64,000 nt of DNA from Kaistella pullorum (GCF_014837035.1 NZ_JACSPS010000001.1:614374-678373); one strand, 5' to 3'. Counted from the stretch's first letter, positions 16,457 through 26,910 are shown. The notes: generated from the letters alone by a model not told the origin. A program made the numbers and translations.

Positions 16457-19400
16457 ATGGGTTTTATAGATACAGTTCTGAAAGGTTTTCTCGGCGATAA
16501 GAATGCAACTGACCTTAAAGAAGTAAAAAAAGTTGTTCAAAAGATAAAGCTGGTTGAACCAAAGATTCAGGAACTTACCGATGACGGGTTACGTGGAAAG
16601 ACGGCAGAATTCAAAGAAAAAATTAAGACAGCTACAGCTTCCATCGCCACTCAGATTGAGCAGGTACAGGAGCAGATTAAGAATTCTTCCAATGTAGATG
16701 AGAAAGAAGAACTGTTCACGAAGGTTGAACAACTCAAGAAAGATTCATATCAGATCGAAGAAAAGATTTTAAATGAGATTCTTCCTGAGGCTTTTGCATT
16801 GGTGAAAGAAACCTCAAGAAGACTTGCTCAGAACGGCGAGATCCGAGTAAGTGCAACCGAACTTGACCGTGAACTTGCGGCAACTAAAGATTTCGTCGTA
16901 CTGGAGGGTGAGACCGCTGTTTGGAAGAACAAATGGGATGCTGCCGGGACTCCGGTAGTTTGGGATATGGTTCATTATGATGTTCAGTTCATCGGTGGAG
17001 TAGTGCTGCACAGCGGAAAAATTGCCGAAATGGCTACCGGTGAAGGTAAAACGCTTGTCGGAACTTTACCTATTTATCTTAATGCACTTACCGGCCGTGG
17101 GGTTCACGTAGTAACCGTGAATGACTACCTAGCTAAACGTGACTCCGCATGGATGGGTCCACTATATCAGTTCCACGGCATGACGATCGACTGTATTGAC
17201 CGTCATCAACCTAATTCTGATGCACGCCGAAAAGCATATCAGTGCAGCATCACCTATGGAACCAATAACGAATTTGGGTTCGATTACCTGCGGGACAATA
17301 TGGTGACTTCACCTACAGAACTCGTTCAGGGTGAGCTGAATTTTGCAATTGTGGATGAGGTAGACTCCGTTTTGGTAGATGATGCGCGTACACCGCTTAT
17401 TATTTCAGGTCCGGTTCCTCAGGGAGACCGTCAGGAATATGATGTGCTGAAGCCTTCTGTAGACAGAATTGTAGAAATCCAGAAGAAAACAGTATCTGCT
17501 ATATTTAATGAGGCCAAAAAATTAATCGCGAACGGAAACACCAAAGAAGGTGGTTTCAAATTACTTCAGGCGTATCGCGGTTTACCAAAATCACGTCCTC
17601 TGATCAAATTTCTTTCTGAAAGCGGAAACAAAGCACTTCTTCAGAAAACCGAAGGCCAATACATGGCCGACAACAACAAAGAAATGCCGAAGGTTGACAA
17701 AGATCTATACTTTGTAATCGACGAAAAAAATAACCAAATCGACCTTACCGACAGAGGTGTGGAATATATGTCAGCAGGCAACGAAGACAAAGATTTCTTC
17801 GTCCTTAATGACATCGCCACCGAAATCGCTGAACTGGAGGCTAAAAATTTAACTAAAGAAGAAGAATTTGAAGCTAAGGAAAAACTTTTCAGCGATTTTG
17901 CCGTAAAATCTGAACGCGTACATACATTAAGCCAGCTTCTGAAAGCTTATACACTCTTCGAAAAAGACGATGAGTATGTGGTGATCGACGGAGAGGTGAA
18001 AATTGTAGATGAGCAGACGGGCCGTATCATGGAAGGTCGAAGATATTCTGATGGTTTACATCAGGCTATTGAAGCGAAGGAGAATGTGAAGATAGAAGCT
18101 GCGACGCAGACTTTCGCTACGATCACACTTCAGAACTACTTCCGTATGTACAACAAGCTTGCGGGTATGACGGGTACTGCGGAAACAGAAGCAAGCGAAC
18201 TTTGGCAGATTTACAAACTTGATGTAGTGGTAATTCCGACCAACAAGCCGATTATCCGTGATGACAGACAGGATTTGGTTTTCAAAACCAACCGTGAAAA
18301 ATATAACGCTGTAATTGAGGAAATTGAAAGGCTTACAGCTGCCGGAAGACCGGTTCTTGTAGGAACTACCTCGGTTGAAATTTCGCAGTTGCTTTCCAGA
18401 GCTTTACAGTTAAGAAAGATTCAGCATAACGTACTGAACGCGAAACTCCATGCAAAGGAAGCGGAAATCGTAGCAATGGCCGGTGGACCTGGCGTTGTGA
18501 CAATCGCAACCAACATGGCAGGACGTGGTACAGACATCAAGCTTCAGGGCGAGGTGAAAGCCAACGGTGGTCTGGCGATCATCGGTACTGAAAGACACGA
18601 TTCCCGTCGTGTTGACCGTCAGCTTCGTGGTAGAGCTGGAAGACAGGGAGACCCAGGTAGTTCGCAGTTTTACGTGTCGCTTGAAGATAATTTGATGCGT
18701 CTTTTCGGTTCCGAAAGAATTGCGAAAATGATGGACAGAATGGGTCATAAGGAAGGCGAGGTCATCCAGCACAGCATGATTTCTAAATCCATTGAGCGCG
18801 CGCAGAAAAAAGTAGAAGAGAACAACTTCGGGATCCGTAAGAGACTTTTGGAGTATGATGATGTGATGAACAAGCAGCGCGACGTGATCTACAAGCGAAG
18901 AAAGAATGCACTTTTTGGTGATCATCTTAAATATGACATCTCCAATATGATCTTTGATGTGTCACAATCCATCGTTACAAAGACAAAACTGGAGAACGAC
19001 TACAAAGAGTTTGAATATGAGATCATCAAACATTTCACCATGGAAGCGCCGGTTTCTGAAAACGACTTTAAGACAAAACAGGTTCCGGAACTTGCAAACA
19101 TCGTATTCAAGGCAGCTACAGAAGATTACCGGATGAAACTGGATCTGTTGAAAGAAAAATCGTTCCCGATCATTGAGAATGTATACCAAAATCAGGGATC
19201 ACTCTTCAAGATGATTCAGGTACCGTTTTCAGACGGAATAAAGACGATGACCGTGGTTACAGACCTGAAAGAAGCATTCGAAACTAAATGTGAATCGCTG
19301 ATTAACGATTTCGAGAAAAATATTTCATTGGCGATCATTGACGAAAACTGGAAACTTCACCTCAGAGAAATGGACGACCTGAGACGTTCTTCACAAGGTG

Positions 19401-19528
19401 CCGTTTATGAGCAAAAAGATCCTTTGGTTATTTACAAGCAAGAGTCTTTCTACCTCTTCAGCGAAATGGTAGAAAAAGTGAATAAGGAAATTGTTTCGTT
19501 CCTTTACAAAGGCGAAATTCCCGCGTAA
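16457..19528 (+). CDS. secA: preprotein translocase subunit SecA (no C-terminal SEC-C motif)
   Basis: The ATPase that pushes unfolded proteins through SecYEG. At 1023 residues it is on the long side because of insertions typical of Bacteroidota. Visible are the DEAD-like core [11 protein letters not shown] (Walker A), [20 protein letters not shown], the [14 protein letters not shown] block, the second RecA domain with [15 protein letters not shown] and [18 protein letters not shown], and the helical scaffold ending in [10 protein letters not shown]. The C-terminal zinc motif (CxCxSGx8CH/C) found in many SecA proteins, used to bind SecB and lipids, is absent. The stop is followed by a good terminator, so the end is genuine rather than a frameshift that I can see. 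Confidence 0.96.
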   Translation: MGFIDTVLKGFLGDKNATDLKEVKKVVQKIKLVEPKIQELTDDGLRGKTAEFKEKIKTATASIATQIEQVQEQIKNSSNVDEKEELFTKVEQLKKDSYQIEEKILNEILPEAFALVKETSRRLAQNGEIRVSATELDRELAATKDFVVLEGETAVWKNKWDAAGTPVVWDMVHYDVQFIGGVVLHSGKIAEMATGEGKTLVGTLPIYLNALTGRGVHVVTVNDYLAKRDSAWMGPLYQFHGMTIDCIDRHQPNSDARRKAYQCSITYGTNNEFGFDYLRDNMVTSPTELVQGELNFAIVDEVDSVLVDDARTPLIISGPVPQGDRQEYDVLKPSVDRIVEIQKKTVSAIFNEAKKLIANGNTKEGGFKLLQAYRGLPKSRPLIKFLSESGNKALLQKTEGQYMADNNKEMPKVDKDLYFVIDEKNNQIDLTDRGVEYMSAGNEDKDFFVLNDIATEIAELEAKNLTKEEEFEAKEKLFSDFAVKSERVHTLSQLLKAYTLFEKDDEYVVIDGEVKIVDEQTGRIMEGRRYSDGLHQAIEAKENVKIEAATQTFATITLQNYFRMYNKLAGMTGTAETEASELWQIYKLDVVVIPTNKPIIRDDRQDLVFKTNREKYNAVIEEIERLTAAGRPVLVGTTSVEISQLLSRALQLRKIQHNVLNAKLHAKEAEIVAMAGGPGVVTIATNMAGRGTDIKLQGEVKANGGLAIIGTERHDSRRVDRQLRGRAGRQGDPGSSQFYVSLEDNLMRLFGSERIAKMMDRMGHKEGEVIQHSMISKSIERAQKKVEENNFGIRKRLLEYDDVMNKQRDVIYKRRKNALFGDHLKYDISNMIFDVSQSIVTKTKLENDYKEFEYEIIKHFTMEAPVSENDFKTKQVPELANIVFKAATEDYRMKLDLLKEKSFPIIENVYQNQGSLFKMIQVPFSDGIKTMTVVTDLKEAFETKCESLINDFEKNISLAIIDENWKLHLREMDDLRRSSQGAVYEQKDPLVIYKQESFYLFSEMVEKVNKEIVSFLYKGEIPA

Positions 19529-19554
19529 ATTCAGTACATAACGACTAATTTAAA

Positions 19555-19590
19555 CGACTTCATCATGCATTGCATGGTGAAGTTTTTTTA
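19555..19590 (+). terminator. terminator of secA
   Basis: ACTTCATCATGCA pairs with TGCATGGTGAAGT (one G-U pair), followed by a run of seven T. Confidence 0.85.
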
Positions 19591-19637
19591 AACATAATAT
19601 GAATTTTTCGTATTTTTAGCGTCTTAATAATTATTGG

Positions 19638-20606
19638 ATGGCATTAGTAGATTTGTCGAAGCAAGTAGCATTAGGCGTTGATATTGGCGGTACAAACACC
19701 AAATTCGGCATCGTAAACCATCGTGGCGAAATCCTTGAGAAAGGGAGGATGCGCACGGACAGTTTCGAACATCCCGAAGACTTTATCGAAGCGCTGTATG
19801 AGGCTGTAAGCCCTCATCTTGCGAAACATTCCAGCCAAAAGCAATTTGACGGCATTGGCGTGGGTGCTCCGAATGCCAATTATTATAGAGGAACGATCGA
19901 GCAGGCACCGAATCTCCGTTGGAAAGGTGTCATTCCATTTGCTGAACTGATAACGAAAAAGTTCGGTGTTCCTTGCAAGATGACTAATGACGCCAACGCA
20001 GCGGCTTACGGCGAAATGATGTTTGGAGCGGCGCGCGGCATGAAAGATTTCATCATGATGACCTTGGGAACCGGTGTGGGCAGTGGAATAATCTCTGGCG
20101 GAAAACTTATCTACGGTCACGATGGTTTTGCCGGTGAACTCGGACATACGATCGTAAAACCGGGTGGCCGGAAACATTGGAGTACTGGTTCTGAAGGTTC
20201 TTTGGAAGCGTATGCTTCTGCAACCGGAATCGCGATCACTGCCAAAAAGATGCGCGCAGAATTCCCCGATTCAATGCTGAATGATTATCCGGAGGAGGCA
20301 ATCAATTCAAAAGTAGTACACGAATGTGCGAAAAAGGGTGATCCTACGGCAATTGAGGTCTTTAGATATACTGGCCAGAAGCTCGGTGAGGCATTGGCTA
20401 ATTTTGTCATGTTTTCTTCACCGGAAGCCATCTTGCTGTTTGGTGGCGTGATCAAGGCAGGAGATTTCATACTAAAACCTACAAAACTGCACATGGAGCG
20501 CAACCTGTTGCCTATTTTCCGTAATAAAGTAAGGCTCGTGTTCAGCGAACTGGACGAAGCGGATGCCGCGATCCTGGGTGCAAGTGCTTTGGTTTGGGAA
20601 AAGTAG
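19638..20606 (+). CDS. ROK family sugar kinase (glucokinase-like), zinc motif lost
   Basis: A 322-residue ROK-family protein with the phosphate-1 motif VDIGGTNTKFGIV (about residues 14-26), the catalytic region TNDANAAAYGEMMFGAARG, and GTGVGSGIISGGKLIYG. The probable reaction is ATP-dependent phosphorylation of glucose or another hexose. The classical ROK zinc signature (CxCGxxGCxE) is replaced by GGRKHWSTGSEGSLEAY, which keeps the glycine and glutamate positions but has no cysteines. No DNA-binding domain is present, so it is a kinase rather than a ROK repressor. It lies alone between the secA terminator and msrA. Confidence 0.87.
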   Translation: MALVDLSKQVALGVDIGGTNTKFGIVNHRGEILEKGRMRTDSFEHPEDFIEALYEAVSPHLAKHSSQKQFDGIGVGAPNANYYRGTIEQAPNLRWKGVIPFAELITKKFGVPCKMTNDANAAAYGEMMFGAARGMKDFIMMTLGTGVGSGIISGGKLIYGHDGFAGELGHTIVKPGGRKHWSTGSEGSLEAYASATGIAITAKKMRAEFPDSMLNDYPEEAINSKVVHECAKKGDPTAIEVFRYTGQKLGEALANFVMFSSPEAILLFGGVIKAGDFILKPTKLHMERNLLPIFRNKVRLVFSELDEADAAILGASALVWEK

Positions 20607-20734
20607 AGACTTAAAAATAACAAATGAACATCATTAAGATGTTCATTTTTGTTTCTGAATCATGGAAGTACCCGCTGCCATCGGAAAAAAGAACAATTTT
20701 TAAAATTTTAAGTATAGATAACCGTTATCACAGT

Positions 20735-21388
20735 ATGAAAAACATTTTAGTATTTTTGATGTCATTAATTCTGACCTCATGTAACGGTCAGGAGGCGAAA
20801 AAACCTTTAAATAGAACCCCGAAAATGGATAAAGACAATTTGCAATATATCACCTTTGGTGGCGGATGCTTCTGGTGCGTGGAAAGCTGCTTTAATATGC
20901 TGAAAGGTGTAGATGCAGCGGTATCCGGCTACTCTGGCGGCCACAAAGCGAATCCCGCCTACGAAGAAGTTTGCACCGGCGAGACCGGCCATGCTGAAGT
21001 GGTGGAAATAGCCTACGACCCTAAAATAATTTCTTACGAACAATTGATGGACGTATTTTTCTTTCTTCACGATCCTACGCAACTGAACCGTCAGGGAAAT
21101 GATATCGGAACGCAGTACCGCTCCGTGATTTTCTATAAAGATGAGACTGAAAAAGAGAAAGCTGAAGCTGCGATGAAAGCCTCTGAGGCCTCCGGAAGAT
21201 GGAATGGTAAATATGTAACTGAAATCACAAAGTTTGAGAAGTTCTGGCCGGCGGAACAGTATCACCAGGGTTATTATAACGCAAACCCGAATCAGCCTTA
21301 CTGCAGCGCGGTGGTTGGTCCGAAAATCGCCAAATTCAAAAAACATTACGGCGAACTTGGCATGCTGGAACCGGAAAATGAACAATAA
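20735..21388 (+). CDS. msrA: peptide-methionine (S)-S-oxide reductase, lipoprotein form
   Basis: Repairs methionine S-sulfoxide in proteins. The catalytic motif GGGCFWC is at residues 41-47 (nucleophile Cys44), followed by YSGGHKANPAYEEVCTG and IGTQYRSVIFY. The start at 20735 gives the lipoprotein signal MKNILVFLMSLILTSC with Cys16 as the lipid site, so the enzyme is predicted to act in the periplasm. An in-frame ATG at 20624 would add 37 residues that bury this signal and is rejected. No fused MsrB domain. A terminator follows, shared with the convergent DUF3267 gene. Confidence 0.95.
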   Translation: MKNILVFLMSLILTSCNGQEAKKPLNRTPKMDKDNLQYITFGGGCFWCVESCFNMLKGVDAAVSGYSGGHKANPAYEEVCTGETGHAEVVEIAYDPKIISYEQLMDVFFFLHDPTQLNRQGNDIGTQYRSVIFYKDETEKEKAEAAMKASEASGRWNGKYVTEITKFEKFWPAEQYHQGYYNANPNQPYCSAVVGPKIAKFKKHYGELGMLEPENEQ

Positions 21389-21391
21389 AAA

Positions 21392-21420
21392 ACAGCGGAG
21401 AATTTTCTCCGCTTTATTTT
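21392..21420. terminator. terminator between msrA and the DUF3267 gene
   Basis: AGCGGAGAA and TTCTCCGCT arms with a 2-base loop, followed by TTATTTTT in the plus direction and preceded by an A run that serves the minus direction. Confidence 0.75.
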
Positions 21421-21980
21421 TGTCTGAAAATCGTGTAACCGGCTTCCGTAGGATGATCCTGAACAAAATCGTCGGGATCTTCTTTTTTGATTAACTGATA
21501 AATCATTAAATCACCTGCCGCAGCACCTGAAAATACAATTCCGAAAACGAGTAGAATAAGATTTCCAGTGAATAAACTGATGATTCCCGGAATAATACCC
21601 AATACAATGAATGGAGCCAGTAAAGCGATGATATAATGCCGGATTTTCAGAGGTTCTTTGCAATGGCAATAAGGTGTGAGCATTTTCCACAGAATTCCGA
21701 ATTTTACAGATTTAAGACCCTTTCGCGCATACATAGCAAAAAAAATACCGTGGATTAATTCGTGAATTATGATTCCTATAATCATCCCGACAAGAGGTGA
21801 AAATAAATTCACAAAAATATGATCGCTGTCGAATAAATTACCGGAAAAACTGTTCTGCCATATGATGAAAAATGGCACTGCAAAGATTACAGTAAATAAT
21901 ACGAGAAATTTAATTGAAACCAGATTGGCTTTCATCAAATCAATAATTTTATCTTCCTTTTCAAAGTTTTCGAAATACAT
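21414..21980 (-). CDS. DUF3267 membrane protein, putative zinc metalloprotease
   Basis: A 188-residue protein with about four membrane segments. The second helix carries IIHELIHGIFFAMYARKG, an HExxH metal motif within the membrane (here HELIH), and a later GDLMIYQLIK segment that could supply the third ligand. This layout fits DUF3267, a group of short site-2-protease-like proteins. Substrate unknown. Its stop lies next to the msrA terminator; the start at 21980 is preceded by an AT-rich stretch without clear promoter. Confidence 0.82.
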   Translation of the reverse strand: MYFENFEKEDKIIDLMKANLVSIKFLVLFTVIFAVPFFIIWQNSFSGNLFDSDHIFVNLFSPLVGMIIGIIIHELIHGIFFAMYARKGLKSVKFGILWKMLTPYCHCKEPLKIRHYIIALLAPFIVLGIIPGIISLFTGNLILLVFGIVFSGAAAGDLMIYQLIKKEDPDDFVQDHPTEAGYTIFRQK

Positions 21981-22021
21981 ATATTTTTTTTCTTATTCAA
22001 ATATAGATCAATTTCGTTCAT

Positions 22022-22052
22022 AAAAAAACCCACCAAAAGACTTCGGTGGGCT
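22022..22052 (-). terminator. terminator of the S46 peptidase gene
   Basis: On the minus strand CCCACCGAAG...TTTTGGTGGG is followed by seven T residues. Confidence 0.85.
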
Positions 22053-22072
22053 GAATAATTGTTGAAAATTAA

Positions 22073-24211
22073 TTATTTCACTAACGTCATTTCACTGATC
22101 AGGTGACCTGCTTTACCATATTTTTCGATGATCCAAAGAACCATTCTTACGTCAACGTTGATCGTTTTCTGCAGTTTCGGGTCGAAGATGATATCGCCGC
22201 TCAATGCTTCACTGTTTCCGTCGAATGCAAGACCTAAAAGGTGTCCGTTTCCATCAAGAATCGGCGAACCTGAGTTTCCACCTGTAATGTCGTTATCTGA
22301 AAGGAAATTTACAGGCATGAAACCTTTCTTGTCTTTGTACTGACCAAAATCTTTACGTTTTACCAAATCAAGGAAATCCTGCGGAAGATCAAATTCCTCA
22401 TCTCCTTTTTTGTATTTGGCAACCATTCCGTTGATATCTGTGTAATAGTTGTTCTTTTGGTTGATTCCGAAATAATTTCTGTCGTTACGTACCGGCAAAG
22501 TCTGTACTGTACCTGTGGTAAGTCTCATCGTAGAGTTTGCATCCGGATAGAACGCTTTTTCCGGCTGAGATTTTCTTAAACCATCTAAAAATATGCGGCT
22601 GTTCTTAGCGAATGCCTCATCTACTTTTGCATATTTCTCGCCCGCAAGTTTCTGGTCGTTTACAAAACCGTTTGCAATTTTCATCATTGGATCTGCATCG
22701 ATTTTCAGTCTGTCCGGGTTGTTAAGGAAATTCATTGCAGATTCTTTAGTCGCAAAAACCGAGGCGTAAGCTGTGTTTGAAAGCGTTTTGGCATCTACTG
22801 CCATCAAAGATGGTGATGCGTCTTCTTTTTTCACACGCTGCTGATAAAGTGCAACCATTGAATTCAGCATCTCGCCTTCAAGCTTGGTATTGAAACCATC
22901 GTACATTCTGTCGATTGCTTCAGTCACCTTAGGTTTCATTGCAGCTTGTCCTGCAGCATCCTGATCAGCATACGATTTCAGCATGGAGCCAAGTTGGTAA
23001 GCAATCATGATGTATTTTGCGTTACGCTGAAGCTGTGAAGAATAGTTACGCTCCACGTTTCGGCTTGAGAACTGCGTGTAATTGGCTTTTAAATCATTAA
23101 GAACGCTGCCGTACATCTTTTCGTTTTCCGGAAGAAGCGCCCACACGAGGAACTTGTCTTCTAGACGCTTTTTGTCAGCGATCGTACCGTTTTTATTTAC
23201 CGCATCGATAGTTCCCTGACGGTTTTTCCAATAGTTTGCAACAGATGCATACTGTGAAGCATAGTCAAGCTTCGTGGCTTGGTCTGTGTCCATGTATTTT
23301 TTCATCACGTCCATCGCTACTTTCGACGCTTCCACCCAAGCCGGATAATCTTTCTGCACCATTTGCTCTATACCGAAAGAAGTAAGGTAACGGTTAGTAC
23401 GGCCAGGGAAACCTACGATCATAGTAAAATCACCAGGCTGATAACCTTTAAGAGAAATCGGAAGTGCATGCTTAGGCTTCATTGGAACGTTGGTCGGCGA
23501 ATATTCAGCTGGGTTTCCGTTTGCATCAGCATACACACGGAAAACAGAGAAATCTGCTGTATGACGTGGCCACTCCCAGTTATCGGTATCACCACCGAAT
23601 TTACCTAGCGCGTTTGGAGGTGTTCCTACCAATCTTACATCTTTAAAATCTTGGTATACAAAGTAGTAGAATTCATTTCCGTTAAAGAAATCTCTTACAA
23701 CCACGGTGTATTTTCCGTTTTCAGAGTTCTCTGTCTGGATTGCTTTATATTCTGCATCAATCACCGATTTTCTTTGCTCGGCAGTCATGTTGTTATTCAG
23801 TTTCGCATTGATGCGGCTTGTAGCATCATCCATTCTTACCAGAAAGCGAACTGAAAGTCCCGGTGCCGGAAGTTCTTCGCTTTTTTTCATTGCCCAGAAG
23901 CCGTTCGTAAGATGGTCTTTCTGAGGTGTTGAAAGTGCTGCGATCTGTCCGTATCCACAGTGGTGATTTGTAAAAAGTAATCCTTCTTTAGAAACCATTT
24001 CGGCAGTACATCCGCCGCCAAACTGCACGATGGCGTCTTTAAGGCTGGATTGATTTACAGAATATATCTCTTCAGGTGTGAGTTTCAACCCCTGTTTCTG
24101 AAGGTCTGTACCATTTAGTCTTTTGATCATGGTCATCAGCCACATACCCTCATCGGCTTTCAGCTGCAGAAAGCTCATCATAAAGGTGAGCAGTAAAAAT
24201 ACTTTTTTCAT
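22073..24211 (-). CDS. S46 family dipeptidyl-peptidase (DPP7-like)
   Basis: A secreted serine exopeptidase of 712 residues with an N-terminal signal peptide (about residues 1-19). S46 enzymes remove dipeptides from extracellular peptides. The catalytic triad is visible as NHHCGY (His, about residue 84), the FGGDTDNWEWPRHTADF block (Asp) and TGGNSGSPILDGNG (Ser). Eighteen residues after the catalytic Ser is Gly (in LAFDGNSEA). In Porphyromonas DPP7 this place is Gly and in DPP11 it is Arg, which selects Asp/Glu at P1; so this enzyme should prefer hydrophobic or uncharged P1 residues. Stands alone with its own terminator. Confidence 0.93.
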   Translation of the reverse strand: MKKVFLLLTFMMSFLQLKADEGMWLMTMIKRLNGTDLQKQGLKLTPEEIYSVNQSSLKDAIVQFGGGCTAEMVSKEGLLFTNHHCGYGQIAALSTPQKDHLTNGFWAMKKSEELPAPGLSVRFLVRMDDATSRINAKLNNNMTAEQRKSVIDAEYKAIQTENSENGKYTVVVRDFFNGNEFYYFVYQDFKDVRLVGTPPNALGKFGGDTDNWEWPRHTADFSVFRVYADANGNPAEYSPTNVPMKPKHALPISLKGYQPGDFTMIVGFPGRTNRYLTSFGIEQMVQKDYPAWVEASKVAMDVMKKYMDTDQATKLDYASQYASVANYWKNRQGTIDAVNKNGTIADKKRLEDKFLVWALLPENEKMYGSVLNDLKANYTQFSSRNVERNYSSQLQRNAKYIMIAYQLGSMLKSYADQDAAGQAAMKPKVTEAIDRMYDGFNTKLEGEMLNSMVALYQQRVKKEDASPSLMAVDAKTLSNTAYASVFATKESAMNFLNNPDRLKIDADPMMKIANGFVNDQKLAGEKYAKVDEAFAKNSRIFLDGLRKSQPEKAFYPDANSTMRLTTGTVQTLPVRNDRNYFGINQKNNYYTDINGMVAKYKKGDEEFDLPQDFLDLVKRKDFGQYKDKKGFMPVNFLSDNDITGGNSGSPILDGNGHLLGLAFDGNSEALSGDIIFDPKLQKTINVDVRMVLWIIEKYGKAGHLISEMTLVK

Positions 24212-24273
24212 TGATAAATTATTTAATGAGGGCTAAATTAAGAAAAACCTTTTCAAATCTGCATTTTTGGCAT

Positions 24274-24304
24274 AAAAAAATGGATGAACTTTCGCCCATC
24301 CATT
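24274..24304 (-). terminator. terminator of the T9SS-secreted protein gene
   Basis: On the minus strand TGGATG (loop of 10-12 bases) CATCCA is followed by TTTTTTT. Confidence 0.8.
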
Positions 24305-24324
24305 AAGTTGTCATCTTTAAAGTA

Positions 24325-25668
24325 TTACTTTTTGATAAGCTTGGTATTTTCTACCGCGCCACCGCCATAATAAACCTGAAGGATGTATGTTCCTTTTGCC
24401 AATGATGATACGTTGATCTGCTTGTCTGCTTTGAAAGACTGAACTTTTTTACCTGACATATCGATTACTGTAATGTTTTCGATTTTTCTGTCAGCAGATA
24501 CAGTTACGATATCAGTTGCTGGGTTAGGATATACTTTAAGTGAAGATTTCACTGCGTTATCTGAAGTTCCAAGTGCAAGGTTACCGCTGAATTTCAGAAT
24601 ACCTGTAGAACCTGTAGGGCCGTCGCTGAACTGTCCTGCCCATCCTGTTGTAGGGTTAAGGAACTGAACTTTACCGCGCTGGCTGCCAGTGTCGATGCTC
24701 ACCCAGGTAACACCTCCATCAGTTGAATAAGAAGAACCCATCCAGCTTGGATCACCTGAATTGATACCTGTAGAAACATAAGTGTTCGCAGTTCCCGGAA
24801 CATAAGTGATGTCGCCAAAATACCAGGTACCTGTAGGTGACAGAGGATCCCAAGTTGCTCCAGCGTCATCAGATGAATAAAGACTTGCTGTGGTAGTTCC
24901 CGGTGAGTCTGCACCATCTACAGCGATCAGAAGACCGTTGTTTGCATCTTTGAATGCAAAAGCACCTGAAGATCCTGAAGTTGTAACACCACCAAAGTCA
25001 AGTACAGGGCTGAATGAAGCTGTCCAAGTTGCGCCTCTGTCTGTTGATCTAAGAATTCTACCGATGTCAGTTCCGATCCAGATGTTATCTCCTACTACTT
25101 CTTTTAGAGCTACATAACCGAAATCACCCAAAGCAGCTGGTCTTCCCGGTACTAATGTCCAGGTAGTACCGCCATTGCTGGTTTTGTACATTTCGAAGAA
25201 GCCACCTATTGGGTCACCGGCAGTCCATCCTTCGTTCGCATCCCAGAAATAGATCTGGTTACCGAATGAACCTGATGTATAACCAGACGTCTGCTGGGTC
25301 CAGTTTGCGCCACCGTTAGTTGTTTTCCAGATTCTGTTTGCATTGGTTCCTGCAGTATGCGGAGCAGTGATGATCCATGCAGTGTTGGCATCCAAAGCCG
25401 AAATATCAGAAATAAGTGCGTTGGAACCAGGTCCGGCAACAGTTGTTGCAGTCCAGGTAGCACCTCCGTCAGTTGTACGTGAAACAACTTTTGGATAAGT
25501 TCCAGCTCCTGATCCGTCGTAAGCGAATGTCCAAACAGTATTCGCGTCTACGATATCAATCTCGTCAACCCCAAAATTTGCGGGGAATTTTGTGCCTTGT
25601 GGCACCCAGGTTTGTGCCTGGGCAGCCATAGAAACTAGCGCTAAGCCAGTAAGTAAAAGTTTTTTCAT
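24325..25668 (-). CDS. T9SS-secreted BNR/YCF48-like repeat protein
   Basis: A 447-residue exported protein. Residues 1-19 are a signal peptide (cleavage near AQAQ). The body has repeated SRTTDGGATWT, KTTNGGANWTQQ, KTSNGGTTWT, RSTDRGATW and YSSDDAGATWD motifs, the Asp-box/BNR signature of a beta-propeller. From about residue 375 the type IX sorting domain appears: LKVYPNPATDIV, then GKKVQSFKADKQINVSSL and GTYILQVYYGGG...KLIKK. The protein is expected to cross the outer membrane through the gliding-associated T9SS and be released or anchored at the surface. The ligand or catalytic activity is unknown. Confidence 0.92.
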   Translation of the reverse strand: MKKLLLTGLALVSMAAQAQTWVPQGTKFPANFGVDEIDIVDANTVWTFAYDGSGAGTYPKVVSRTTDGGATWTATTVAGPGSNALISDISALDANTAWIITAPHTAGTNANRIWKTTNGGANWTQQTSGYTSGSFGNQIYFWDANEGWTAGDPIGGFFEMYKTSNGGTTWTLVPGRPAALGDFGYVALKEVVGDNIWIGTDIGRILRSTDRGATWTASFSPVLDFGGVTTSGSSGAFAFKDANNGLLIAVDGADSPGTTTASLYSSDDAGATWDPLSPTGTWYFGDITYVPGTANTYVSTGINSGDPSWMGSSYSTDGGVTWVSIDTGSQRGKVQFLNPTTGWAGQFSDGPTGSTGILKFSGNLALGTSDNAVKSSLKVYPNPATDIVTVSADRKIENITVIDMSGKKVQSFKADKQINVSSLAKGTYILQVYYGGGAVENTKLIKK

Positions 25669-25811
25669 AATCTTTTAAATTGAATGATTTTCGGTAAAAT
25701 TATATAATTAAAGACTATTACGCAACTTATTTTATTATTTTTTCATCAAATATTCATATTTCATGTATAATGCGGAATTCGGCGGTTATCGCTGTAAAGC
25801 TCGATATAGCC

Positions 25812-26267
25812 TTAGTTTCCGCGTTTATACATTTCAGTATGTGGAATGTCGTCTTCTAAATATTTGTGTCCAGTATCTACAAAGCCAAATTCGCTGTAAA
25901 ACTTTAAAAGATAATCCTGCGCTGAAATTCTGATACCGGCTGCACCAAAGCGTGTTTCGATTGCATCAAGTGCAATTCGAAGTAAGCTCCGGCCCAAATT
26001 CTTTCCGCGGAAATCCGGATGCGTCAGCACTCTTCCAATCGAGGCCTCCTCATATTTAAGTCCCGGCGCGAAAATGCGACAGTAGGCTGAAATTTTTCCT
26101 TCAGTTTTGCGCCAGATATGGACAGCAGCTTCATCATGGCCATCCGCGTCTAAATAATGACAGGTCTGCTCCACCACAAAGACCTCCTGGCGGACTTTCA
26201 AAATTTCATACAATTCGGAAGTGGAAAGCTCCGGGAACTCTTTAATCTTCCATACAGAACGCTGCAT
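25812..26267 (-). CDS. ElaA-like GNAT acetyltransferase
   Basis: A 151-residue single-domain GNAT protein. The ElaA-type N-terminus is LYEILKVRQEVFVVEQTCHY with DADGHDEAA, followed by the acetyl-CoA loop IGRVLTHPDFRGKNLGRSLL. Substrate unknown. Its ATG overlaps the engB stop by one base (TAATG), so it is translationally coupled to engB. Confidence 0.88.
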   Translation of the reverse strand: MQRSVWKIKEFPELSTSELYEILKVRQEVFVVEQTCHYLDADGHDEAAVHIWRKTEGKISAYCRIFAPGLKYEEASIGRVLTHPDFRGKNLGRSLLRIALDAIETRFGAAGIRISAQDYLLKFYSEFGFVDTGHKYLEDDIPHTEMYKRGN

Positions 26268-26887
26268 TAGCTGAAGTTTACTTTATTTTTCTGCAAAAAC
26301 TCATTAGTGGTTGTTATGAGTTTTAATATGTCGTCTGTACCGGTTCGTTTTTCGGCTGAAGTGAGAAATATTTCTGGCAATTCTTCCCACGTTTCAAGTA
26401 ACTCCTTTTTGTAATTTTCTACATTGTCGATGGCTGCATTGGGTTTCAACTTGTCGGCTTTTGTGAAAACGATCGAAAATGGAACGCCATTCTCGCCACA
26501 CCAACCGATGAATTCCAAATCAATTTTCTGCGGAGTATGTCTTGAGTCTACCAGAACAAAAAGATTGACCAGGTTTTTCCGGTTAAGAATATAGTTAGTG
26601 ATCAGTTTCTCGAAATCTTTCCGCATACTTTTTGACACACGTGCGTAGCCATAACCCGGTAAATCAGTCAGATACCAGTTTTCATTGATTAAAAAATGGT
26701 TGATTAACTGCGTTTTACCCGGGGTTTGAGATGTTTTTGCGAGGTCCTTATGGTTCAGCATTCCGTTGATAAGCGAGGATTTTCCTACGTTTGATCTGCC
26801 GATGAAGGCGTATTCGGGAAGTGTTGGTTCTGGACATTCCTGCCATTTCGAGCTGCTTTTTAAGAATTCAGCGGTTTTTATTATCAT
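26267..26887 (-). CDS. engB: ribosome biogenesis GTP-binding protein YihA/YsxC
   Basis: A GTPase needed for large ribosomal subunit assembly. The 206-residue protein shows G1 GRSNVGKSS (about residues 30-38), the switch region [14 protein letters not shown]3 DLPGYG followed by YARVSKS, and G4 TKAD. Length and domain are normal. It is the first gene of a two-gene unit with the acetyltransferase; the upstream alpha/beta hydrolase has its own terminator. Confidence 0.95.
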   Translation of the reverse strand: MIIKTAEFLKSSSKWQECPEPTLPEYAFIGRSNVGKSSLINGMLNHKDLAKTSQTPGKTQLINHFLINENWYLTDLPGYGYARVSKSMRKDFEKLITNYILNRKNLVNLFVLVDSRHTPQKIDLEFIGWCGENGVPFSIVFTKADKLKPNAAIDNVENYKKELLETWEELPEIFLTSAEKRTGTDDILKLITTTNEFLQKNKVNFS

Positions 26888-26910
26888 GGTATTTTATTAC
26901 TTGTATTAAA

